Positions 16,581-23,556 of a DNA stretch of 64,000 bases are shown here, in pieces. This DNA comes from Cnuibacter physcomitrellae (GTDB lineage: Bacteria > Actinomycetota > Actinomycetes > Actinomycetales > Microbacteriaceae): contig NZ_BMHD01000001.1 in assembly GCF_014640535.1 (NCBI RefSeq), positions 1,118,214-1,182,213 of the forward strand. The letters run 5' to 3'. The number at the start of each line of letters is the position of its first letter. Within the stretch, counting starts at the first letter, position 1. The notes under the pieces are model-generated. The model was not told the DNA's origin and searched no databases. It saw nothing but the letters and a program-made list of their open reading frames with translations. Made by a program: the position numbers and the translations under genes.

Positions 16581-17108
16581 GTGGACGAGACGAGCGACGG
16601 GGAGCTGCTGCGACAGATCGCAGCCGGCTCTCAGTCCGGGATGCGTGCTCTGGTCGAGAAGCACTCCCGGACGCTGATCCGCTACGCGTGGGCGCTCGTC
16701 GAGAGCCCCAGCGACGTCGACGACGTCGTGCAGGACACGTTCGTGACGGCGTGGCGCGGTGCGGACCGGATCGCGCTGTCCGGGGAGTCGGCCCTGCCGT
16801 GGCTGCTCGTGACCTGCCGCAACCACGCGGCGAACCTGGCCAGGTCGCGGTCACGCTAGCGCACCTATCCGATCACCGATGAGCCCGTCTGGGACGACCA
16901 GCAGGACACCCGAGACCGCCTCCGGTGGGTCCTGGACGAGATCGAGAGGCTCCCCGCCCTCGATCGCCGGGTCTGCGAGCTGTGCCTCGTGCAGGACCGC
17001 CCCTACGACGAGGTCGCCCGCGAGCTCGGCCTGTCGGTCGACTCCGTCCGTCAACGTGTCTCCCGATCACGCAGACGCCTACGAAAGGCGGTGAGTCATG
17101 AGGAATGA
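16581..17108 (+). pseudogene. ECF-type RNA polymerase sigma factor with in-frame amber codon
   Basis: Read through a single TAG at 16857-16859, the sequence encodes a normal ECF sigma factor of about 175 residues. Region 2 is present (LVEKHSRTLIRYAWALV, VDDVVQDTFVTAWRG, LLVTCRNHAANLARSRSR). After the stop, region 4 follows in the same frame (LPALDRRVCELCLVQDRPYD, VARELGLSVDSVRQRVSRSR). No frameshift is needed, only suppression or reversion of TAG. The end overlaps the ATG of the following membrane-protein gene, which is typical of a sigma factor and its anti-sigma. Without readthrough the product would lack region 4 and not recognise promoters. The GTG start at 16581 has only a modest ribosome-binding site. 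Confidence 0.75.
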
Positions 17109-18354
17109 GCCTCCCACAGGCGACGACCTGGAGCGCAGGGTCGCCTCGATCCAGGACGGCGTCGAGCGACGCATCGCCGCGTCGCCCCGTCGCGCCTCGC
17201 GCGGCGCCAGGACCGGCCTCGTCGTCGGACTGGCGACCGTGCTCGGTCTCGGCGCCATCGGTGGAGCGGTGGCGTTCGGCGTCACGCTGAGCCAGCCGCC
17301 CGCGCCGATCGTCACAGAGACCCCCACACCCACGGCCACCCCCACCCCGTCGCCCACGCCCACCCCGACGCCGACGCCTCCGCCACCGGCGGCGGCGCCC
17401 AGCGTGCGCGTGCCGACGATCTGCGAGGAGCTGACGCAGGGGACCGACATCAGCGATCAGTACGGGCCCCTGAAGCTCGTGGCCGCCGAAGCGGCCCCGT
17501 ACTCGAACTCGTACGTCGATGCCCGCGCTGGATACCTCTCCTGCGGGATGGTCTCCGCGTCCGCGGATCCCTCGACCGGATACCTCCCGATGGGCGCCCT
17601 GAGGGTCTCGCTGATCGTGGCACCGGACGTGTCCGACGCCGCGTTCGAGGAGAGGATCCGCATGGCCGCCAACTGGCCCGACGCGGATCCGATCGCAGGC
17701 TTCGGTCCCGACACGCGCGTGTACGAGGTCCCGAGCGGTACGAACCCGAACTTCGCGGGCTTCGTGGACCGGGTCAACGGGTATGGAGTGCTCGTCACCG
17801 GCTGGGTACCCGAGACCGCTGTCGGCATCTCGGACGCGCAGCAGCAGGAGATGACCCAGGCGTACTCCCTGATCTACCCTCGCGTCGTGGCGCTGGGCGC
17901 GCCGGCACCGCTGTGGGAGCCGCCTTCGGGTGCGATCCGGGGAGCGAACGACTGCCCCGACCTCGCCACGACCGACCAGCTGGACGCGCTGTTCGGGGGC
18001 ACGTGGTCCGACTACAAGTCGAGCGGAGGCGAGAACGACCCCGGTGCGTTCCAGGCGCAGCAGCTCGTCGGGGCCTTCCAGTGCAGTTGGGCGGATCTCG
18101 ACTCGGGCTCGCTTCAGGCGAGCGCATCGGTCCTGCCGGGCGGAGCCTCGTTCTTCGCCGAGGCTCGGCAGGCGGCCGACGCGCCGGCCTGGCAGCCCAC
18201 CGGCTCGCTCCCCGGCGAGGCCTACATTACCCCGGACGGGTTGAGCGCCGTCGTGCTCATCGACGACAACTGGATCCAGGTCACGGTGCCCACGGCGGAC
18301 AGCCTGCCCGCGTTCGTCGACGTCGTGCTGAGCAACGTCGGCGTCGCGCGGTAG
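17098..18354 (+). CDS. Single-pass membrane protein, probable sigma-factor partner
   Basis: A 418-residue protein. A cytosolic segment (about residues 1-40, charged) is followed by one membrane helix (TGLVVGLATVLGLGAIGGAVAF, about 40-62). Next come a Thr/Pro-repeat spacer (about 70-98) and an extracellular region of about 320 residues with three or four cysteines and two similar halves. The start overlaps the end of the sigma-factor gene, so it is probably the anti-sigma or sensor partner. However, no zinc-finger anti-sigma motif is visible in the short cytosolic part. The sigma gene carries a stop codon, so this gene may no longer be regulated by it. Confidence 0.65.
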   Translation: MRNEPPTGDDLERRVASIQDGVERRIAASPRRASRGARTGLVVGLATVLGLGAIGGAVAFGVTLSQPPAPIVTETPTPTATPTPSPTPTPTPTPPPPAAAPSVRVPTICEELTQGTDISDQYGPLKLVAAEAAPYSNSYVDARAGYLSCGMVSASADPSTGYLPMGALRVSLIVAPDVSDAAFEERIRMAANWPDADPIAGFGPDTRVYEVPSGTNPNFAGFVDRVNGYGVLVTGWVPETAVGISDAQQQEMTQAYSLIYPRVVALGAPAPLWEPPSGAIRGANDCPDLATTDQLDALFGGTWSDYKSSGGENDPGAFQAQQLVGAFQCSWADLDSGSLQASASVLPGGASFFAEARQAADAPAWQPTGSLPGEAYITPDGLSAVVLIDDNWIQVTVPTADSLPAFVDVVLSNVGVAR

Positions 18355-18357
18355 CGG

Positions 18358-18408
18358 GACGGTTTCTGGTCACCGGATCGGCTGCGGCCAGGTCCGACAG
18401 AAACCGTC
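18358..18408. terminator. Inverted repeat between convergent genes
   Basis: The arms GACGGTTTCTG (18358-18368) and CAGAAACCGTC (18398-18408) are perfectly complementary with a 29-nt loop. They lie between the membrane-protein stop and the abiEii stop. A bidirectional terminator is likely. Confidence 0.6.
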
Positions 18409-19366
18409 ACAGGTCGGTCTTACCCGTAGCCGATTCGGTCGACTCAGCCGGCATGACGCGTGCCGTGTTCCACCTCCGTTCGGCGGGGCTCCACACGGCC
18501 TCGGCGTCGAGCTCGTCGAGCACCGGGTCGACGAAGTCGGCAGCCGCCGCAACGGTGTCGGAGAACCTCTCTGGCAGAGTCGCGCCCGCCTCGCCGAGCC
18601 CCTTCCGGTAAGCGACATAGGTCGAGTCTCGGAGCATTGCGAGCCCCTCGGTGGCGTGCGCCAACGGGATCAACGTGGTTCCGCGGAACGTTGCGGTCGC
18701 CGTGAGCGCGTCACGCAGTGCCCCGCACTGGAGAGCCTGTGTGCCGGTCACGAGGTGGATGTCCGCGAAGTCGCGCACGCGCGTGTTCGCTCGTCCCAGC
18801 TCGATCGCGGTGACGAGCTTCTCCGCGAGCACCGTCTCGATCGGGTAGCCCAGGATGCGGATCGGCGGAGCGTCCGACCGCAGCGACGGCAGCTCGACCG
18901 TTCGCGGGGCCGGAGTCACGGGGTCGCCGAAGTTGATGTCGAGCCGCAGCTTCACCTGCGCCGTTGCGAGTCGCGCCGTCATCGTCACCCGCACGCCGGA
19001 ATACAGCGCGTCATCGCGGATCACCGCAGTGGTGACCGTGTCCGGCAGGAACTCCACGCCGTCGTCTGGGTCTTCGATCGCGGCGATGTCAGCGACGCGG
19101 CGAGCGACGGTCTCTTCGTCGGAGGGCATGTTGCGTGCGAGGGCGTCGGCGTCGACCGTGGGACGGCGGGTGCCGAACGAAGCCAGCAGCATCCCGCCCT
19201 TCAGGATGAAGTCGTCGGCGTACGGTGATCGCGACATCCGCGACAGCCAGCGCTCGACGACGTACATCGTGAGCAGTTCTTGCGTGCCACTGCTCTGGCG
19301 GCGAGCCTGGTTCTGCAGGTCGAGGTATGCGCGCCCTGCAGCGCTCTCTCGCGTGGGGCGATTCAT
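18407..19366 (-). CDS. abiEii: AbiEii-type nucleotidyltransferase toxin
   Basis: A 319-residue nucleotidyltransferase-like protein, the toxin of a type IV toxin-antitoxin/abortive-infection system. The family motifs are visible: LKGGMLLASFGTRRPTVDAD contains the GG nucleotide-binding turn and the DxD metal pair. LAEKLVTAIELGRANTRVRD contains the conserved Lys, and DFADIHLV follows. The length is normal (about 300). It overlaps the antitoxin gene by 4 nt (ATGA) and is translated second. The pair looks lower in G+C than neighbours and adjoins a tRNA gene, both signs of acquisition. The symbol is by family similarity. Confidence 0.88.
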   Translation of the reverse strand: MNRPTRESAAGRAYLDLQNQARRQSSGTQELLTMYVVERWLSRMSRSPYADDFILKGGMLLASFGTRRPTVDADALARNMPSDEETVARRVADIAAIEDPDDGVEFLPDTVTTAVIRDDALYSGVRVTMTARLATAQVKLRLDINFGDPVTPAPRTVELPSLRSDAPPIRILGYPIETVLAEKLVTAIELGRANTRVRDFADIHLVTGTQALQCGALRDALTATATFRGTTLIPLAHATEGLAMLRDSTYVAYRKGLGEAGATLPERFSDTVAAAADFVDPVLDELDAEAVWSPAERRWNTARVMPAESTESATGKTDL

Positions 19367-19953
19367 CGGGCGCTCGCGACATCGAGCGCAGCACGCACCG
19401 GCCCGAACGTCCCCAGCGCCTCCGCGTAGTCCAGCAGCAGCGCCGGCTTCGAGCTCGGCGCCGCCAGGTATCGGTGAAGCGCGGCGTGCGCGATCGGCTC
19501 GCCAAGGCGTCTCCGAAATCTCATGAGATCCACCACCGTCCTCGCCGCGTCGTAGGCGCGCACGCGCTCCCCCGGCCCGGCCTCGAACGCGGTCAAGCCG
19601 AGCTCGAACGTGGCCTCCTCGAAGCGGAACACGGTCACGGGCGGGTAAGCGATCACCGGCGTATGCGACCGCTTGGGTACCGCGATCTGCACCGACGTTG
19701 GCAGTTCGTCCGTCAGGTCGTGAATCACCGCCGCCGAGATACAGCAGACGATCGCACGAGGAGCGCGGTACGCCACGGCGATCATGTCTGGGTACGACGC
19801 CGGTGGGGCGTCTGCTCGACGGAAGACCCCGCGAGAGAGTTCGCGGATCTGCCCGCCATCTCGCCAGGCATAGAGGTCTCGCGGATGCACTCCGTGCGCT
19901 CGTGAGGTCCCCGTCGTGAACGTCGACGGGAGCGACTCGTCCAACTCCTTCAT
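19363..19953 (-). CDS. abiEi: AbiEi-type antitoxin/regulator
   Basis: A 196-residue antitoxin. The N-terminal winged helix-turn-helix appears as GVHPRDLYAWRDGGQIRELS followed by RGVFRR, the signature G...L...G.L..L.RGVY pattern of AbiEi. The C-terminal domain contains ISAAVIHDLT and AYDAARTVVDLMRFRRRLG, typical of this group. AbiEi proteins neutralise AbiEii without direct binding and autorepress the operon by binding inverted repeats; one candidate repeat overlaps the start. The start ATG has only a weak ribosome-binding site. Confidence 0.86.
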   Translation of the reverse strand: MKELDESLPSTFTTGTSRAHGVHPRDLYAWRDGGQIRELSRGVFRRADAPPASYPDMIAVAYRAPRAIVCCISAAVIHDLTDELPTSVQIAVPKRSHTPVIAYPPVTVFRFEEATFELGLTAFEAGPGERVRAYDAARTVVDLMRFRRRLGEPIAHAALHRYLAAPSSKPALLLDYAEALGTFGPVRAALDVASAR

Positions 19954-20001
19954 GGATAAGATCCTTGCACAGTCAGCTCAATGATGTGTGGGTTTTATCC
20001 A
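19953..20001. promoter_or_regulatory. Candidate AbiEi operator (inverted repeat at the abiE promoter)
   Basis: The arms TGGATAA (19953-19959) and TTATCCA (19995-20001) flank the region where the abiE promoter must lie. On the reverse strand TTGAGC sits 17 nt before TATCCA. Autoregulation through inverted repeats is known for AbiE systems. The arms here are short, so this is tentative. The remaining bases to the tRNA show nothing else. Confidence 0.4.
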
Positions 20002-20151
20002 CGCCTGTTTTGGACGGCGCCGATGTCGCGTGCGTCGAGTCGATGGAACTACGGGGACCAGCGCGTAGAGCGACCCACGTTTGCTCCTCGTGGTCGTCTC
20101 TTTGCAGCGCCGCGCCCGAGCATCGCCCCCGCGAGCCGGGCTCAGAACGAG

Positions 20152-20180
20152 AAAACCCCCGGTCAGGCCGGGGGTTTTTC
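20152..20180 (-). terminator. Rho-independent terminator after tRNA-Gln
   Basis: On the reverse strand the hairpin ACCCCCGGCCTGACCGGGGGT is followed by TTTCTC, starting about 5 nt after the tRNA 3' end. This is a classical intrinsic terminator for the tRNA transcript. Confidence 0.85.
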
Positions 20181-20183
20181 TTG

Positions 20184-20255
20184 CTGGGGTACCTGGACTC
20201 GAACCAAGAACAACTGAACCAGAATCAGCCGTGTTGCCAATTACACCATACCCCA
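20184..20255 (-). tRNA. tRNA-Gln (anticodon CUG)
   Basis: The 72-nt gene folds as a standard cloverleaf. The acceptor stem TGGGGTA pairs with TACCCCA, with U1-A72 and discriminator G73 as usual for glutamine. The anticodon arm is GCTGA / TTCTGGT / TCAGT, placing CTG at positions 34-36. The T arm contains GGTTCGAGTCC. CCA is not encoded. An intrinsic terminator follows. Confidence 0.95.
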
Positions 20256-20332
20256 ATGGTTCCAGCCGAAGCTCGAACCGACGGTCTACTGTAGCCCACG
20301 ACGAGCCCCGGTGCCAAAACGGCGCGGCGGGG

Positions 20333-20338
20333 TAGCAT
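20333..20338 (+). promoter_or_regulatory. Probable -10 box (TAGCAT) of a leaderless mRNA
   Basis: TAGCAT ends 7 nt before the ATG of the GNAT gene. No ribosome-binding site is present. A TGCCAA element lies about 17 nt upstream as a weak -35. Confidence 0.5.
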
Positions 20339-20345
20339 CCCGTCG

Positions 20346-20888
20346 ATGGCACTCTTCACTCACGACCTCGGCGACGGCTACGACCTCGCCCTCCGCGACA
20401 CGTCGACGGTGGATGCGGTGTTCGCTCTCACCGTCGCGAACATCGATCGACTGCGGCTCTGGGAGCCGTGGGCTCAGCATGAGCCGACGCGCGAGGCGAC
20501 CGTCGCGTTCACCGTGGCGAGCCTGCACGCGCTCGCCGAGGGCACGGAGGTGCCGTGCGTGATCCGGTACCAGGGCGAGCCCGTCGGGACGATCAGTCTG
20601 CGCATCCGGACCTTCACCTCCGTCGCGGAGATCGGATACTGGATCGACGAAGCCCACGAGGGTCGCGGCGTCGTCACCCGGGCGACGAGGGCACTCGTCG
20701 ATCACGCGTTCGACGACCTGGGCCTCGCGCGCGTCGAGCTCCACACCGCCGCGCACAACGCCCGCAGCCGTGGGGTCGCCGAGCGGCTCGGCTTCGTCCG
20801 CGAGGGGACCATGCGGTCCGCTCATCCCGTGGGCGACGAGCGTCACGACATGGACCTGTACGCCCTCCTCCCCTCCGACCGGACCTGA
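20346..20888 (+). CDS. GNAT family N-acetyltransferase (RimJ/RimL-like)
   Basis: A 180-residue acetyltransferase. The RimL-type order is visible: N-terminal strand DLALRDTSTVDAVFALTVAN, then VAEIGYWIDEAHEGRGVVTR with the acetyl-CoA-binding EGRGVVT loop, and ARVELHTAAHNARSRGVAER with the AxNxxSxxV/AE motif. It ends in LGFVREGTMRSAHPVGDERH. Such enzymes acetylate ribosomal-protein N-termini or other amines. It is probably leaderless, starting at the ATG after TAGCAT. Confidence 0.87.
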   Translation: MALFTHDLGDGYDLALRDTSTVDAVFALTVANIDRLRLWEPWAQHEPTREATVAFTVASLHALAEGTEVPCVIRYQGEPVGTISLRIRTFTSVAEIGYWIDEAHEGRGVVTRATRALVDHAFDDLGLARVELHTAAHNARSRGVAERLGFVREGTMRSAHPVGDERHDMDLYALLPSDRT

Positions 20889-20924
20889 GGCCCTGACGCT
20901 GCCGGCGGCATCGAAGCGGTGACG

Positions 20925-20995
20925 GTCGAAAGGGAGCCTGAGAGCGACTACGCGCCGCTCTGGCGTCCGTGTCGGCTCTGAGACTCCCTTTCGAC
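20925..20995. terminator. Large imperfect inverted repeat
   Basis: The arm GTCGAAAGGGAGCCTGAGAGC at the left pairs with GGCTCTGAGACTCCCTTTCGAC at the right, with a loop of about 28 nt. It fills most of the gap between GNAT and the DJ-1 gene. It could terminate GNAT transcription. It has no relative elsewhere in the window. Confidence 0.6.
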
Positions 20996-21081
20996 GCTCA
21001 CCTCCGCTCGCCCGGCCAGATCTGGCGGACATCGGGGCACGGATGGCAGTCCGCGAGGGGGCGTCGACGGCGCGGCGGCGA

Positions 21082-21087
21082 TAGCGT
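21082..21087 (+). promoter_or_regulatory. Probable -10 box (TAGCGT) of a leaderless mRNA
   Basis: TAGCGT ends 6 nt before the ATG of the DJ-1/PfpI gene, which has no ribosome-binding site. Confidence 0.5.
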
Positions 21088-21093
21088 GGCGGC

Positions 21094-21684
21094 ATGGTGA
21101 AGACGATCGGGATCCTGCTCTTCGACGACGTCGAGGAGCTCGACGCTGTCGGGCCCTGGGAGGTGCTCGCCTACTGGACGCGCACCTTCCCCGAGGACGG
21201 GTACGAGGTGCGGATGCTCGCCGACACGCTCGACCCGGTGACCTGCGCGAAGGGCCTGCGCCTGCTGCCCGACACGACGGTCGCGGAGGCCCCGCCGCTC
21301 GAGGTGCTGCTCTACCCCGGAGGGTTCGGCACGCGGGCGCGCCTGGCCGACGAGCGCGAGCTCGCGTGGGTGCGTGCGCAGCGTGACACGGTGCCGCTGC
21401 TGACCAGCGTGTGCACGGGCGCCCTCGTCTACGCCGCTGCGGGCGTGCTGCGAGGCCGTCCCGCCACGACGCACTGGGGCTCGCTCGACCTGCTCGCCGA
21501 GCTCGATCCCTCGATCGAGGTGCAGCCCGAGGCGCGCTTCGTCGACGACGGCGACGTGATCACCTCCTCCGGCGTCTCCGCCGGGATCGACATGGCGCTG
21601 CACCTCGTCGCCCGGATCGCCGGGGTCGATCGCGCCCGACAGGTGCGCCGCGGGATCCAGTACGACCCTCACCCGCCCGTCTGA
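21094..21684 (+). CDS. DJ-1/PfpI family protein
   Basis: A 196-residue class I glutamine-amidotransferase-like protein. The reactive cysteine is Cys107 in the nucleophile elbow LLTSVCTGALVYAAAG, followed by the histidine of THWG. The N-terminal ILLFDDVEELDAVGPWEVL is typical of isocyanide-hydratase-like and AraC-associated DJ-1 proteins. The length matches isonitrile hydratase-type members, but activity cannot be assigned. The last 16 bases overlap the convergent Pro/Gly-rich gene. Confidence 0.85.
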   Translation: MVKTIGILLFDDVEELDAVGPWEVLAYWTRTFPEDGYEVRMLADTLDPVTCAKGLRLLPDTTVAEAPPLEVLLYPGGFGTRARLADERELAWVRAQRDTVPLLTSVCTGALVYAAAGVLRGRPATTHWGSLDLLAELDPSIEVQPEARFVDDGDVITSSGVSAGIDMALHLVARIAGVDRARQVRRGIQYDPHPPV

Positions 21685-22262
21685 CCGGCAGGGGTTCCGG
21701 GGACGCCCGGATCCGAAGGCGTCACCGGGTCCGCGGGAGCACCCGGGTCGATGGGCGTTCCGGGGTCGCTGGGCGTTCCGGGATCGCTGCCGCCCGGACC
21801 GCCGGGATCACCGGTTCCGCCACCCGGCTCGGCGGGCGTGCCCGGATCGGCGGGGGCGCCGGGGTCCGCAGGCGGTGGCGCATCCGCCGGCCCGGGCCCC
21901 TCGGACCCGTCCGATCCTCCGGATCCGTCCGACCCTCCCGATCCACCCGACCCGCTGTCCTCCGGAGCAGGAGCAGGGGCAGGCGCGGGACCGGGGGCCG
22001 GCGCGGGCGTGGGCGTCACCGTCGGCACCGTGGACACGGGGGCGGAGGGCGACGGAGTCGCGGTGCGCAGATCCGACGCCGGGACTCCGCCCACGCCGGT
22101 CGACCCTCCGGCCCCGCCCCCGAGATGCGTCCCGGACAACGCGACCGCGACGAGCACGGCGGCACCGGCGCCGAGCGTGCCGATCACGATCCCCGAGGCG
22201 ACCGACCGAGGGATGCGCTCGAGCGCGGCGACTCCCGCGCTCACGATGTCAGCGACGTTCAT
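21669..22262 (-). CDS. Pro/Gly/Asp-rich single-pass membrane protein
   Basis: A 197-residue protein with a short cytosolic N-terminus. One membrane helix follows (SGIVIGTLGAGAAVLVAVAL, about residues 23-43). The rest, about 150 residues, is of very low complexity: APAPGP runs, then GGSDGSGGSDGS, then PADPG/PSDPG pentapeptide-like repeats. It probably spans or decorates the cell wall. Function is unknown. The 3' end overlaps the DJ-1 gene tail-to-tail by 16 nt. Confidence 0.6.
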   Translation of the reverse strand: MNVADIVSAGVAALERIPRSVASGIVIGTLGAGAAVLVAVALSGTHLGGGAGGSTGVGGVPASDLRTATPSPSAPVSTVPTVTPTPAPAPGPAPAPAPAPEDSGSGGSGGSDGSGGSDGSEGPGPADAPPPADPGAPADPGTPAEPGGGTGDPGGPGGSDPGTPSDPGTPIDPGAPADPVTPSDPGVPGTPAGQTGG

Positions 22263-22401
22263 GCTCTCCCCACCGAAGCATGCCGATGCGCGATCCTCGC
22301 TCGATCACGACTCCACGACGATACCGGACAGCAGTCTCCTCGCGTAGGGGTTCCGGCGCGCGGGACACCGTCGGTCACGACGACCGTTAACCTTGCCGCC
22401 C

Positions 22402-22407
22402 TACCCT
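22402..22407 (+). promoter_or_regulatory. Probable -10 box (TACCCT) of a leaderless mRNA
   Basis: TACCCT ends 6 nt before the ATG at 22414. A TTAACC element 14 nt further upstream is a weak -35. Confidence 0.45.
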
Positions 22408-22413
22408 GAGCGC

Positions 22414-22983
22414 ATGCAGCAGCCCGGAGAGCGGGGTCCCGAGGAGCACAGGGCCCGCCTGGACGACGGCGACGACCGCGTCCGCGACACGCTGCCGCTC
22501 GCCCCGGTGTTCGGGCTCGCCGGGTGGGACGGCCCTGGCATGGTCCACGACTGGTCGTTCTCGGGCACTCGCCGGGTGCTCGCCTACGCCCGGACCATCC
22601 TCCCCGCCCCCGCGCTCAGCGGGACGCCGTTCGACGTGCAGGTGCACTCGCTCGAGGGCGACGTGCGCCACCGGGTCGCCGAGCTGCGGATGCGATGGCT
22701 CGCCCGGGACTCGCTCCGGGCAGGATGGGAGCGGCCGGTCGCGGCCCTCGACCCTTTGCCCGACCGCATCTCCGCCATCCCGGTCGAGGGGAGCCCCGAG
22801 GCGTTCGAGCTGTGGATCGCCGGACCGCACTGGTGGGCGGCCACGACGATCGGAGCGCGCACCGTCGTGATCGAGGCCCACGACGTGACGATCGACCTGA
22901 TCGGGCTCGAGCGCATCGGCGCGGCGGAGGTCGAGGACCTCCTCGCGGAGCGTCGCCGCTGGCTCGACGGCCACCGACTCTGA
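22414..22983 (+). CDS. Hypothetical protein
   Basis: A 189-residue soluble protein that was not recognised. After a charged, probably flexible N-terminus (to about residue 30) it has a compact Trp-rich region (FGLAGWDGPGMVHDWSFSG, FELWIAGPHWWAATTIGART) and ends in an acidic-basic helix (VEDLLAERRRWLDG). No signal peptide or catalytic motif is visible. The start was set by the TACCCT box; an upstream ATG 21 nt earlier would precede the box. Confidence 0.55.
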   Translation: MQQPGERGPEEHRARLDDGDDRVRDTLPLAPVFGLAGWDGPGMVHDWSFSGTRRVLAYARTILPAPALSGTPFDVQVHSLEGDVRHRVAELRMRWLARDSLRAGWERPVAALDPLPDRISAIPVEGSPEAFELWIAGPHWWAATTIGARTVVIEAHDVTIDLIGLERIGAAEVEDLLAERRRWLDGHRL

Positions 22984-23020
22984 CGTCTCGGCGATCCGTT
23001 CCGAGATTTCTCCCCCGTCG

Positions 23021-23046
23021 TGTCGATCGAGCGAGCGCTCGTTCGA
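23021..23046 (+). promoter_or_regulatory. Candidate ECF42-dependent promoter with embedded palindrome
   Basis: TGTCGA (23021-23026) and CGA (23044-23046) are separated by 17 nt, about 50 nt upstream of the DGPF gene. As far as I recall, this matches the promoter type described for ECF42 sigma factors. The bases from 23027 to 23046 also form a near-perfect palindrome, TCGAGCGAGCGCTCGTTCGA. A second -10-like TAGTAG follows at 23052. Confidence 0.45.
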
Positions 23047-23094
23047 CGGGATAGTAGAAGGGCGCACACGGCGCCCCCACGTCAGGAGAACACC

Positions 23095-23556
23095 ATGAAG
23101 TACATGCTCATCATGCGCGCCACCCCCGCTGCCGTCGAGGCGTACAAGGACATCCCCTTCGACGAGGTCATCACCCGCATGGGCCGGTACAACGAGGAGA
23201 TGATCAAGGCGGGTGTGCTCCTCGCGGGCGAGGGCCTCGCCGAGGACGTCGACACGACCGGCTTCGTGGTCGACTTCGCGTCCGAGCCGCCCGCGGTGAC
23301 GGATGGCCCCTACGGCGAGATCCACGAGCTGTTCAACGGGTTCTGGATCATCCAGGTCTCCTCGAAGGAGGAGGCAGCGGAGTGGGCCAAGCGCTGCCCG
23401 CTCGGTCCGGGCTCGAAGCTCGAGGTGCGTCGGGTCACCGACGAGAGCGACTTCGCGGACTTCGCCGACAACGAGTACATCCAGAAGGAGAGCGAGTGGC
23501 GCGCGGCCGAGGCCACCGCCGCCGCGGCTGCGGCGAAGGGCGACGAGGCGCCGTGA
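23095..23556 (+). CDS. YCII-related DGPF domain protein
   Basis: A 153-residue small protein. It starts MKYMLIMRATPAA and contains the family-defining motif VTDGPYGEIHE (DGPF in variant form DGPY), followed by GFWIIQVSSKEEAAEWAKRC. The C-terminus has an Ala-rich extension. DGPF genes are the usual partners and targets of ECF42 sigma factors, and here the sigma gene overlaps by 4 nt (GTGA). The AGGAG ribosome-binding site supports the ATG at 23095. The biochemical role is unknown. Confidence 0.87.
   Translation: MKYMLIMRATPAAVEAYKDIPFDEVITRMGRYNEEMIKAGVLLAGEGLAEDVDTTGFVVDFASEPPAVTDGPYGEIHELFNGFWIIQVSSKEEAAEWAKRCPLGPGSKLEVRRVTDESDFADFADNEYIQKESEWRAAEATAAAAAAKGDEAP

Noticed and set aside
18358-20255. 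Genomic island with attachment sites at tRNA-Gln
   Set aside because: No direct repeat of the tRNA 3' end and no integrase were found in the window, so island boundaries cannot be supported.
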